DNA from: Alphaproteobacteria bacterium | GTDB lineage: Bacteria; Pseudomonadota; Alphaproteobacteria; JAJFFI01 | Assembly: GCA_021776755.1 (NCBI GenBank) | Contig: JAJFFI010000368.1 | Location: forward strand, 1-7,836 | Reading direction: 5' to 3' | DNA: 7,836 nucleotides | Shown here: piece after piece, positions 1 to 6,086 of the stretch | How the letters are laid out: each line of letters starts with the position of its first letter | Position numbering within the stretch: the first letter of the stretch is position 1 | Position numbers and translations under genes: made by a program | The notes under the pieces: model-generated | Seen by the model: only the letters and a program-made list of their open reading frames with translations | The model's database searches: none | What the model was told of the DNA's origin: nothing

Positions 1-465
1 GAGGCCGAGGGCGCGGGGATGATCGAGATTGCAGGTATGGACCGTGAGCACGTCGGGGTCGTGGGACCAGGCGGCCTCGATGGTCCACTGCAGGAGATGC
101 GGGCCAAGGCCGCGGCCGATGAATTCCGGGATCAGGCCGAAGAAGGCGAGTTCGATCGACGGCATGTTGCGCCGGTCGAGTTCGCCGTAGCCTGCGGGCA
201 CGCCGCCCGCATAAAGCACAAACACATCGACGTCCTCGTGCTGCACGATCTCGGCCAGCGCCGTGTCGCTCATGGCGCGGCGTTCCCACCAGAGCCAGGG
301 TTCGCCGACGGTGTTGTAGAGATAGCGGTAGAACGAGACCGTCGGACGCTCGGCCTGCAGGAAGGCCACCGACTCCGCCGGCGGCGGGCGATGCGGAAAC
401 CGCGGTGCAGAGGTCATCTCGAGGTGCGTGATGACGGTCTCGATCCCGGGGATGTCATCCGCCAT
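1..465 (-). CDS. GNAT family N-acetyltransferase, 3' end cut by window edge
   Basis: The frame opens at ATG 465-463 and stays open to base 1, giving 155 codons with no stop, so the C-terminus lies outside the window. Residues about 42-65 carry an aromatic segment with PWLWWERR. Residues 104-125 hold the acetyl-CoA-binding motif A of GNAT enzymes (LAFFGLIPEF then IGRGLG at 116-121), with Ile where Gln/Arg is usual. The visible part ends in HTCNLDHPRALGL, which in this family lies just before the last strand, so perhaps 20-40 residues are missing. The family transfers acetyl from acetyl-CoA to an amino group; the substrate here is unknown. The start codon lies inside the upstream acetyltransferase gene (11-nt overlap, different frame), which suggests translational coupling and co-transcription with the cysteine genes. 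The GNAT family call is firm; specificity is not known. Confidence 0.88.
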   Translation of the reverse strand, partial: MADDIPGIETVITHLEMTSAPRFPHRPPPAESVAFLQAERPTVSFYRYLYNTVGEPWLWWERRAMSDTALAEIVQHEDVDVFVLYAGGVPAGYGELDRRNMPSIELAFFGLIPEFIGRGLGPHLLQWTIEAAWSHDPDVLTVHTCNLDHPRALGL

Positions 466-922
466 CGGTTTTCCTTTCGGCGGGCCGCCAGGCCGCGTCC
501 TTTTCGAGCCAGCGGCCCATGAGCACGATTTCCTCGGGCTTGTATCCAAGCGACGCATAGAAGTCCTGCACGCCGGTGTTCGAGGGGCGGATCATCAACA
601 GCATCCGGGGCACGCCCTGGCCCGCAAGCCAGGCTTCGGCATGGCGCACCAGGGCGCGGCCATGGCCTTGTCTGGCGTGTTCGGCGGCGACCGCCAGATA
701 GTAAATCCAGCCCCGGTGGCCGTCGTGTCCGGTCATGATGCTGGCGGCAAGCGCGCCCGCGATGTCGCCGACGAACATTGCCGAGGTTGGCGTGGCCTGG
801 CACAGCGCGATGTCGCGTTCGGGCGGGTTCCAGGGACGGACCAGCCCGGCGTCCTGCCAGAGTGCGATCAGGGCCGGATGGTCGCGATCTTTATAGGGGC
901 GGATCGAGAGCGGTTCCGTCAT
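455..922 (-). CDS. ypeA: YpeA-like GNAT acetyltransferase
   Basis: This 155-residue protein resembles E. coli YpeA (about 141 aa). An N-terminal LSIRPYKDRD segment leads to LVRPWNPPERDI (28-39), the shared TGHDGHRG-YYLAV stretch (65-78), motif A with Q85-G-H-G-R-A90 for acetyl-CoA pyrophosphate binding, and a C-terminal FYASLGYKPEE (121-131) typical of the GNAT fold. It should be a soluble cytoplasmic acetyl-CoA-dependent acetyltransferase of unknown substrate. I chose ATG 922-920 because it lines up with the YpeA N-terminus and follows the sseA stop by 5 nt. An in-frame ATG 17 codons upstream exists but would overlap sseA. A GGAG directly abuts the chosen ATG, which is too close to be a good Shine-Dalgarno, so expression may depend on re-initiation after sseA. 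Its 3' end overlaps the next GNAT gene by 11 nt. Confidence 0.88.
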   Translation of the reverse strand: MTEPLSIRPYKDRDHPALIALWQDAGLVRPWNPPERDIALCQATPTSAMFVGDIAGALAASIMTGHDGHRGWIYYLAVAAEHARQGHGRALVRHAEAWLAGQGVPRMLLMIRPSNTGVQDFYASLGYKPEEIVLMGRWLEKDAAWRPAERKTDGG

Positions 923-927
923 CTCCG

Positions 928-1779
928 TCAGGGAGCGACGGGCACGTCGTCCCGGGCGCCCCATTCGGACCACGACCCGTCATAGACCGCGACGTCGTCA
1001 TGACCGAGCAGATGCAGGCCGAGGGCGAGGACGGAGGCCGTGATGCCGGAGCCGCAGGTGGTGACGACGGGTTTGCCGAAATCGATCCCGGCGTCGTCGA
1101 ACTGTTTGCGGAGCGCGTCGGCCGGCAGCATCGTGCCGGTCTCGGAGTCGAGCAAGTGATTGTAGGGCAGGTTCAGTGACCCCGGGATGTGTCCCTTGCG
1201 GAGACCGGCCCGCGGCTCGTCCGCCTCACCCTTGAAACGGGCGGCTGCACGGGCGTCGAGCACCTGGGCGGCCGCGCTGTCCAGATTGTCTTTCATGGCC
1301 TCGAGATCGCGCACCATCAGCGTGTTCATGCGGGCCGAGAAATGGCGCTCGCGCGGCATCGGCGCGAGCCCCTCGATCTTGCGGCCCTCGGACTGCCATT
1401 TGGGGAAGCCGCCGTCGAGCACCGCAATGTCGCGATGTCCCATCGCCTTGAACATCCACCAGACGCGGGCGGCGCTGAACAACCCGGCGCCGTCATAGAC
1501 CACGATCCGGTTGCCGTCGCCCAAGCCGAGCTTCCGCACCCGTGCCGAAAACTTCACCGGGCCCGGCAGCATGTGCGGGAGGTCGGTGTCGTCGGCCACG
1601 ATCTCATCGATGTCGAAGAAGACCGCGCCCGGAATATGCGCCTCGTTGTACTCCGCTCGCGGATCGCGGCCGTCGGCTGGCAAATACCATGAGGCGTCGA
1701 CAACCCGCACATCAGGGGCGTTCAGATGCTGGGCAAGCCATTCGGTCGAAACGAGGGCGGTTGGATCTGCATAACTCAC
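928..1779 (-). CDS. sseA: 3-mercaptopyruvate sulfurtransferase (tandem rhodanese)
   Basis: The 283-residue product matches the length of E. coli SseA (281 aa) and has two rhodanese domains, roughly 5-145 (inactive, with RVVDASWYL and GHRDIAVLDGG) and 160-283 (catalytic). The active-site loop is C242-G-S-G-I-T, the CGSG(V/I)T signature of mercaptopyruvate sulfurtransferases rather than the CRKGVT of thiosulfate sulfurtransferases. Arg residues in ARFKGEADEPRAGLRKGHIPG fit the substrate-binding arginines of the family. The enzyme moves sulfur from 3-mercaptopyruvate to a thiol or cyanide, releasing pyruvate. The start is taken as GTG 1779-1777: no in-frame ATG lies nearby, it gives the family length, and GGAAA lies about 8 nt upstream. 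The frame stays open upstream of this GTG, but only as a shadow over cysK. It follows cysK by 41 nt, so cysteine synthesis and use of its transamination product appear to be co-expressed. Confidence 0.94.
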   Translation of the reverse strand: MSYADPTALVSTEWLAQHLNAPDVRVVDASWYLPADGRDPRAEYNEAHIPGAVFFDIDEIVADDTDLPHMLPGPVKFSARVRKLGLGDGNRIVVYDGAGLFSAARVWWMFKAMGHRDIAVLDGGFPKWQSEGRKIEGLAPMPRERHFSARMNTLMVRDLEAMKDNLDSAAAQVLDARAAARFKGEADEPRAGLRKGHIPGSLNLPYNHLLDSETGTMLPADALRKQFDDAGIDFGKPVVTTCGSGITASVLALGLHLLGHDDVAVYDGSWSEWGARDDVPVAP

Positions 1780-1820
1780 GAGGCGATTTCCGGGTTTGTT
1801 GCGTGCATGGGGAGAAGACT

Positions 1821-2837
1821 CTAGTCCATCCAATCGGGCACTGGCAGGTCTTTTTCGCGGAGAAACGCCGGGTTGAACAGCTTGCTCTGATAGCGGTTGC
1901 CGTAGTCGCAAAGGATCGTGACGATGGTGTGGCCGGGGCCGAGCTCGCGGGCAAGCCGCATCGCGCCGGCGACATTGATGCCGGAGGAGCCGCCGAGGCA
2001 GAGGCCCTCGTGCTTGACGAGATCGAACACGATCTGAACCGCCTCGGCATCGGGGATCTGGTAGGGATGGTCGACCGGGGCGCCCTCGATATTCTTGGTG
2101 ATGCGGCCCTGGCCGATGCCTTCGGTGATCGAACTGCCTTCGGATTTCAACTCGCCGGTCTTGTAGTAGCTGTAGAGCGCCGCGCCCATCGGGTCGGCGA
2201 GCCCGATCTGGATGTCCTTGTTGCGCTCTTTCAACGCCATAGCGGTGCCCGCTAGTGTCCCGCCGGTGCCGACCGCGCAGATGAAGCCGTCGACCTTGCC
2301 GCCGGTCTGCTCCCAGATCTCCGGGCCGGTGCCCTCGATATGGGCCTGGCGGTTGGCGATGTTGTCCCACTGGTTCGCCCAGAGCACACCATGCGGCTCG
2401 GTCTCGGCGAGATCCTTGGCCAGGCGCTCGGACACATGGACGTAGTTGTCCGGGTCCTTGTAGGGCTTGGCCGGCACCTCGATCAGCTCGGCGCCGATCA
2501 CCCGCAGGAAGCTCTTCTTTTCCTCGGACTGGGTCTCGGGGATCACGATCTTGGTGCGGTAGCCGCGGGCGTTGCCGACGAGCGCCAACCCGATGCCGGT
2601 GTTGCCCGCCGTGCCCTCGACGATCACGCCGCCGGGCTTCAGCAAGCCGCGTTTTTCGGCATCGCGAATGATGTAGAGCGCCGCCCGGTCTTTCACCGAC
2701 TGACCGGGATTGAGGAACTCCGCCTTGCCCAGAATGTCGCAGCCGGTCTCCTCGGAGGCGCGTTGCAGGCGAATGAGCGGCGTGTTGCCGATGGTGCCGG
2801 TGAAGCCATCCTGGATGCCGGAGTCAGACTTTGTCAT
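1821..2837 (-). CDS. cysK: Cysteine synthase (O-acetylserine sulfhydrylase), PLP-dependent fold type II
   Basis: The product of 338 residues is a beta-family PLP enzyme expected to make L-cysteine from O-acetylserine and sulfide in the cytoplasm. Visible signatures in order are GNTPLIRL (17-24), NPGQSVKDRAA with the PLP Schiff-base Lys49, the substrate loop EGTAGNTGIGLA (74-85), the phosphate-binding GTGGT (190-194), and GGSSGIN (282-288) near the pyridine nitrogen. Ala77 in the loop replaces the Ser of the textbook TSGNTG of CysK and CBS. This EGTAGNTG form belongs to a recognisable cysteine synthase subgroup, but the residue could affect which amino-acid substrate is preferred. No CBS or regulatory domain is present. 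ATG 2837-2835 is chosen because the family core begins soon after it; an in-frame ATG 20 codons upstream would place the start at or above the predicted promoter. No strong Shine-Dalgarno is visible. It is the first gene of the minus-strand cluster. Confidence 0.93.
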   Translation of the reverse strand: MTKSDSGIQDGFTGTIGNTPLIRLQRASEETGCDILGKAEFLNPGQSVKDRAALYIIRDAEKRGLLKPGGVIVEGTAGNTGIGLALVGNARGYRTKIVIPETQSEEKKSFLRVIGAELIEVPAKPYKDPDNYVHVSERLAKDLAETEPHGVLWANQWDNIANRQAHIEGTGPEIWEQTGGKVDGFICAVGTGGTLAGTAMALKERNKDIQIGLADPMGAALYSYYKTGELKSEGSSITEGIGQGRITKNIEGAPVDHPYQIPDAEAVQIVFDLVKHEGLCLGGSSGINVAGAMRLARELGPGHTIVTILCDYGNRYQSKLFNPAFLREKDLPVPDWMD

Positions 2838-2868
2838 GTGATCAAAACCGTATGAATGAAGCGGGCGG

Positions 2869-2897
2869 AAGGTACGGAGGGGATGTGAGCCGGTCAA
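2869..2897 (-). promoter_or_regulatory. Candidate sigma70-type promoter for the cysK cluster
   Basis: Read on the minus strand, CTTGACC (the -35 hexamer TTGACC occupies 2897-2892) is followed by a 17-nt spacer and TACCTT (2874-2869). The -35 fits the alphaproteobacterial CTTGAC preference well; the -10 is only a partial match. Transcription would begin near 2862, leaving a leader of about 25 nt before the cysK ATG. Spacing and position support it, but no data confirm it. Confidence 0.45.
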
Positions 2898-2960
2898 GCG
2901 GCGGGATCAACCCCCTCGCGGCCCCCGGCGATGGTGCGAGAAACCAGCGCCCGAGATGTG

Positions 2961-2966
2961 TATAGT
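2961..2966 (+). promoter_or_regulatory. Candidate -10 element (TATAGT) for the helical-protein gene
   Basis: TATAGT matches five of six bases of the TATAAT consensus and lies about 50 nt before the ATG at 3017, a suitable distance for a short leader. No convincing -35 hexamer is visible 16-18 nt upstream. The same TATAGTC string recurs upstream of the gene starting at 4590. The cysK promoter candidate lies divergently about 65 nt away. Confidence 0.3.
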
Positions 2967-3002
2967 CGTTGATCGGATATGCCGTGCACGCGGCGAACCA
3001 GC

Positions 3003-3012
3003 AGGAGGAGGA
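3003..3012 (+). promoter_or_regulatory. Very strong Shine-Dalgarno that fixes the start at 3017
   Basis: AGGAGGAGGA is a near-perfect extended anti-16S match with 5 nt between its last GG and ATG 3017-3019. It shows that translation begins at 3017 rather than at the in-frame upstream ATG at 2969, and it suggests a highly translated product. Confidence 0.85.
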
Positions 3013-3016
3013 CGGA

Positions 3017-3634
3017 ATGGCAGGCAAATCGGGCAAGGGCGGAAAATCGGGCGACAAGGGCTACACCAACGAGTTCGAGCAATTGATGCAGGCCCGCATG
3101 GCGGAAATGGGAGCGGTGATCGACACCATGGTCGGCAAGGCGGGCAGTTTTCAGGACGATGCGCGCAAGCATGTCGAGAAGGCGGTGAAGGACATGGAGG
3201 CCCAGCGGGCCACGTTCCAGAAACAGGCCGACGACATGCGGGACGCGACCGAGGATGTATGGTCGCGGAGCGTGCAGGAAACCGAGAAACTCTGGAAGCA
3301 GTTCGAGGACTCGGCGAGCGATGCGGCCAAGAAGTTCAACGCCGAGAGCGAGACCTACCGTGCGCGCGCCGAAGCCAGCCTGAAGAGCTGGAAGCAGACC
3401 GCCGACTGGTTCGCCGAACAGGCCGAGTCGATGGCCAAACGCAGCCAGGAAGAGCTCGAGAAGATGGCCAAGGGCATGGCCTCGGGCGACCCGACGGCGG
3501 CAATGCGCGGTTCGGGCGACGCGGCCTATGCGGCGTGGCAGGCGATGGCCGATGGTTTCGAGAACGCGTGGAAGGAGCTCGAGAAGGCCAGCAAGTCGGC
3601 GACCGAGGCCTACAAGACAACGAAGAAGAAATAG
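3017..3634 (+). CDS. Cys-free amphipathic helical protein, phasin-like in appearance, function unknown
   Basis: The product has 205 residues and I cannot assign it firmly to a family. It is almost wholly helix-forming: after a Lys/Gly-rich N-terminus (residues 1-15), residues 16-150 show continuous charged and hydrophobic alternation without Pro, suited to long amphipathic helices or coiled coil. A short break with Gly and Pro (about 153-167) precedes a second helix (168-200) and a basic TTKKK end. It has no cysteine, six tryptophans (82, 93, 125, 131, 174, 185), and neither a signal peptide nor a membrane segment. This composition resembles phasins, which coat polyhydroxyalkanoate granules, or other lipid-surface or structural helical proteins, but no polyester gene is nearby to support that. 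The strong ribosome binding site implies an abundant protein. Other possibilities are a DNA-associated or stress-related coiled coil. The gene is real; its function is open. Confidence 0.85.
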   Translation: MAGKSGKGGKSGDKGYTNEFEQLMQARMAEMGAVIDTMVGKAGSFQDDARKHVEKAVKDMEAQRATFQKQADDMRDATEDVWSRSVQETEKLWKQFEDSASDAAKKFNAESETYRARAEASLKSWKQTADWFAEQAESMAKRSQEELEKMAKGMASGDPTAAMRGSGDAAYAAWQAMADGFENAWKELEKASKSATEAYKTTKKK

Positions 3635-3725
3635 CGCGCGGGCGCTGTTCGGCCCGGAGGCGCCTGAGCCGGTCGCGGTTGAGGACCAGCCGATACCGGT
3701 CCAGCGTCCGAGTGCTGGCAAAGAG

Positions 3726-3760
3726 AAAGACCGGCGCCCGATCCGGGGCGCCGGCCTTTC
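3726..3760. terminator. Bidirectional intrinsic-terminator-like hairpin between convergent genes
   Basis: CCGGCGCCC (3731-3739) pairs perfectly with GGGCGCCGG (3746-3754) around a 6-nt loop, GATCCG. After one A/C mismatch the stem continues with AAAG (3726-3729) against CTTT (3756-3759). Read on the plus strand the GC stem ends in TTT; read on the minus strand it also ends in TTT. The T-runs are short, but the symmetry and the position between two gene ends (3634 and 3782) fit a shared terminator. Confidence 0.75.
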
Positions 3761-3781
3761 ACATTAATCTCGACGCTGACC

Positions 3782-4297
3782 CTAGCGGCGGACGAACATC
3801 ACGGTCATGTCGATGTGATGCACGCCCATGTGCAGGTTCTTCAGCGGGTCGCCCGTGAGCTTGGCACGGACAGTCACGTTCTTGCCGCTGCCGCCGATGG
3901 CGCGGAGATTGATGACGCAGACATTGTCCGACCAGAGAATGTCCCACTGCCGGCCCGAGAGCTTCTCGGAGGTACCGTTGCAGGAATAGACCCCGGCGTT
4001 GCGCTTGCCGTCGACCTCGAATTCGAAGTTCACATCGCCCTTGCCGTATTTCTTGTATGGCGCATGGGTCGAGATGAAGACGACCGCATACGGCGTGCCG
4101 CCGGACGGGCGGAATGTGGTCTGCAGGCAGCCCGTCATGTTGTCGCGGGTGCTGCGGAAAACATAGAGATGGCCCGTCATCGCACGGCCTTCGAAGGCCT
4201 TGGCTTCGCAATGATTGTCGGCTTTTACCTCTGCCTGAGGCGCAAGGCCGAACAAGGTGAAGGCCGCCGCGGCCAGGAATGTCGCGAAAATACGCAT
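3782..4297 (-). CDS. Exported small protein with four cysteines, function unknown
   Basis: The 171-residue product begins with a typical Sec signal peptide: MRIF, then a hydrophobic core through about residue 19, then APQA or VKA as possible cleavage sites at about 22 or 26. The mature part of about 145-150 residues is rich in predicted beta strands (HLYVFRST, AVVFIST, VNFEFEVDG, DNVCVINLRAI, MTVMFVRR), and I see no enzyme motif. It has four cysteines (30, 57, 106, 127), an even number that would permit two disulfides in the periplasm or outside the cell. I do not recognise the family. The start is supported by AGGGGG (4308-4303) with a 5-nt spacer. It stands alone on the minus strand, converges on the helical-protein gene and is divergent from the hydrolase-OsmC gene. 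Export is well supported; any role, such as binding a ligand or envelope maintenance, would be a guess. Confidence 0.82.
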   Translation of the reverse strand: MRIFATFLAAAAFTLFGLAPQAEVKADNHCEAKAFEGRAMTGHLYVFRSTRDNMTGCLQTTFRPSGGTPYAVVFISTHAPYKKYGKGDVNFEFEVDGKRNAGVYSCNGTSEKLSGRQWDILWSDNVCVINLRAIGGSGKNVTVRAKLTGDPLKNLHMGVHHIDMTVMFVRR

Positions 4298-4589
4298 GAA
4301 AACCCCCTATCTGGGTGCTGATTTCATCGCACCGACCCCCTCGATGCAATTGATGATGCGAGTATGCCAATCGTTGGACACTGGAAAAAGATGCGATATC
4401 TCCGGGCGGGAGGTTTGCCGGAGAATATGTGCCAATTTTGCCACTAAACGCCCGATTTCATTGCCGTTAGCACATGAACTTGCGGGCGATTCCAAGGCCC
4501 GTTCCGGAGATCACCCGCAATTGAGCGCCGCCGCGCGGAGGACGCGGTATAGTCCGGCGCATCCACACGGAAAATAACAAGAGGCCGAC
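4298..4589. other. Divergent intergenic region, relatively AT-rich
   Basis: These 292 nt separate two divergently read genes and so should hold promoters for both. The stretch around 4330-4480 is visibly lower in GC than the flanking genes. A plus-strand candidate is TTGGAC (4374-4379), 17 nt, TATCTC (4397-4402), and a nearer TATAGT lies at 4548. I see no convincing RNA gene, repeat or protein gene here. Confidence 0.6.
4548..4553 (+). promoter_or_regulatory. Candidate -10 element (TATAGT) for the hydrolase-OsmC gene
   Basis: TATAGT is a five-of-six match to TATAAT, about 36 nt before ATG 4590. A TTGAGC at 4521-4526 lies upstream but with a 21-nt spacer, longer than ideal, so the -35 partner is uncertain. 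The shared TATAGTC with the site at 2961 adds some support. Confidence 0.35.
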
Positions 4590-5816
4590 ATGGCAGCGCA
4601 GAGCGAGAAGATCGAGTTTGAAGGCACCGACGGCAAACTGGCGGGCAAGCTCGACCTGCCCGATGGCGAGCCGCGCGCCTATGCGCTGTTTGCCCACTGC
4701 TTCACTTGCTCGAAAGATGTGTTTGCGGCGGCCCGCATTTCGACCGGACTGGCCGAACTCGGGATCGCGGTGCTGCGGTTCGATTTCACGGGGCTCGGCG
4801 CGAGCGACGGCGATTTCGCCAACACCAACTTCTCGTCCAACGTTCAGGACCTGGTGAAGGCTGCCGACTGGTTGCGCGCCAACCGGGCGGCGCCCTCGAT
4901 CATCATCGGGCATTCGCTGGGCGGGGCGGCAGTGCTGGCGGCGGCCCCGGAGGTTCCGGAATGCCGGGCGGTCGCGACGATCAACGCGCCGGCTGATCCG
5001 AGCCACGTCGCGCACAACTTCAAGGACTCTGCCGAGGAAATTGAGCGCAGCGGAAAGGCAGAGGTCACACTCGGCGGCCGCAAGTTCACGATCAAGAAGC
5101 AGTTCCTCGAGGACATCGAGGAAAAACGGCTGACGAAGACGATCGGCGGGCTGAAGCGGGCGCTGCTGGTGTTTCATGCGCCGCGCGACGAAACGGTTTC
5201 GATCGACAACGCGTCGACGATTTTCATCGCCGCCAAGCATCCGAAGAGCTTCGTGTCGCTCGACGACGCCGACCATCTGCTGACCCGCCGGGAGGACGCA
5301 ACCTATGTGGCGAACGTGCTGTCGGCCTGGGCGGCGCGCTATGTGGAGAGCGCGGCCGGGAAAGACGAAAAGGCGCCGTCGCTCGGGGAAGGCGACTGGA
5401 TTGTCTACGAAACCCGCGAAGGCAAATTCACCCAGGCGATCACCAACGGAAAGCACAAGCTCCGCGCGGACGAGCCGGAGTCGGTCGGCGGCGACGATAC
5501 CGGGCCGACACCATACGGCCTGCTGACGGCCGCGCTCGGCGCCTGCACGTCGATGACGCTCAGGATGTATGCGGACCGCAAGAAGTGGCCGCTTGAGCGT
5601 GTCCTCGTGCGTCTGCAGCACGACAAGATCCACGCCGAAGACTGTGCCGAGTGCGAAACGAAAGAAGGCAAGGTCGATCAACTCAGCCGGGAGATCGAGA
5701 TCGTCGGCGACCTTGACGACGAACAGCGCGCGCGCCTCTTGGAAATCGCCGACAAATGTCCGGTCCACCAGACCCTCGAGCGGCAGAACGAGATCGTGAC
5801 AAAGCTGCGGGAGTAG
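4590..5816 (+). CDS. Bifunctional alpha/beta hydrolase / OsmC family protein
   Basis: This 408-residue fusion joins two domains. Residues about 5-255 form an alpha/beta hydrolase: HCFTCSKD (36-43) near the oxyanion hole, the nucleophile elbow GHSLGG with Ser109, a likely acid Asp200 in HAPRDETVS, and His229 in DADHL. Residues about 268-408 form an OsmC/YhfA-type domain with GPTPYGLLTAALGACTSMT carrying Cys319 and KCPVH carrying Cys390, the two cysteines OsmC proteins use to reduce organic hydroperoxides. An extra C-A-E-C pair (352, 355) lies between them. A plausible role is hydrolysing an ester or acyl substrate while the OsmC domain reduces peroxides, in the cytoplasm; the true substrate of this fusion family is not known to me. 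ATG 4590 is preceded by GAGG at a 5-nt spacing. All expected catalytic residues are present, so the gene looks intact. It appears to be transcribed alone. Confidence 0.93.
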   Translation: MAAQSEKIEFEGTDGKLAGKLDLPDGEPRAYALFAHCFTCSKDVFAAARISTGLAELGIAVLRFDFTGLGASDGDFANTNFSSNVQDLVKAADWLRANRAAPSIIIGHSLGGAAVLAAAPEVPECRAVATINAPADPSHVAHNFKDSAEEIERSGKAEVTLGGRKFTIKKQFLEDIEEKRLTKTIGGLKRALLVFHAPRDETVSIDNASTIFIAAKHPKSFVSLDDADHLLTRREDATYVANVLSAWAARYVESAAGKDEKAPSLGEGDWIVYETREGKFTQAITNGKHKLRADEPESVGGDDTGPTPYGLLTAALGACTSMTLRMYADRKKWPLERVLVRLQHDKIHAEDCAECETKEGKVDQLSREIEIVGDLDDEQRARLLEIADKCPVHQTLERQNEIVTKLRE

Positions 5817-5861
5817 CGACCGCCGGCCATCGAATCTGACGCAGATCAACCAGCCGACCGC

Positions 5862-5883
5862 TCCGGTCAATGCCAGGACCGGA
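5862..5883 (+). other. Hairpin downstream of the hydrolase-OsmC gene
   Basis: TCCGGTC (5862-5868) and GACCGGA (5877-5883) form a perfect 7-bp stem with an 8-nt loop, 45 nt after the stop codon. No T-run follows, so it is not a classical intrinsic terminator. It may stabilise the mRNA 3' end, mark a Rho-dependent end, or be chance. Confidence 0.35.
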
Positions 5884-5980
5884 CGGCCATCTACGCGCCC
5901 ATGCCGGTGTTTTCCCGATGCGACAGCGGCCTGCCCCCCTGCGGCGCACAAATGGCTCGCGCATCCGCAATCCTCTCCTG

Positions 5981-5990
5981 TACATATGTA
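5981..5990. promoter_or_regulatory. AT-rich perfect palindrome TACATATGTA upstream of glpD
   Basis: A 10-bp perfect palindrome lies 96 nt before the glpD ATG in an otherwise GC-rich gap (5817-6086). Position and symmetry would suit a regulator site or a -10 region (TACATA). It does not match the E. coli GlpR operator, no good -35 is seen, and the flanks do not extend the symmetry. The rest of this gap shows no gene. Confidence 0.22.
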
Positions 5991-6086
5991 GGAAGTTTCA
6001 GGGGATCGAGGCCAATATCGGCCAGTTCACAGGGGGCGAGTCCGGTCATCCGGCCTGCCGGGTCGGGCGGACGGCGCCTGCGACGT

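Noticed and set aside
1780..2370. Upstream extension of the sulfurtransferase frame
   Set aside because: The frame stays open over cysK but the translation there is an Arg-rich shadow. The GTG at 1779 gives the family length of about 283 residues.
2894..3721. Long minus-strand open frame of 275 codons opposite the helical-protein gene
   Set aside because: It is Leu/Arg/His-rich without family resemblance, mirrors a plus-strand gene with an excellent ribosome binding site, and spans the intergenic ends. It is an antisense shadow typical of GC-rich DNA.
4427..4475. ATGTGC...GCACAT inverted repeat in the divergent intergenic region
   Set aside because: Only 6-bp arms with a 37-nt gap and no extension; expected by chance.
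4307..4495. 62-codon minus-strand frame ending 9 nt before the exported-protein gene
   Set aside because: It would need a TTG start, has no ribosome binding site I can see, matches no family, and lies where the promoter of the next gene should be. A small leader gene or a gene relic cannot be fully excluded.
4467..5951. 494-codon minus-strand open frame opposite the hydrolase-OsmC gene
   Set aside because: The plus strand encodes two complete recognisable domains; the antisense product has the Arg/Val/Leu bias of a shadow and no motif.
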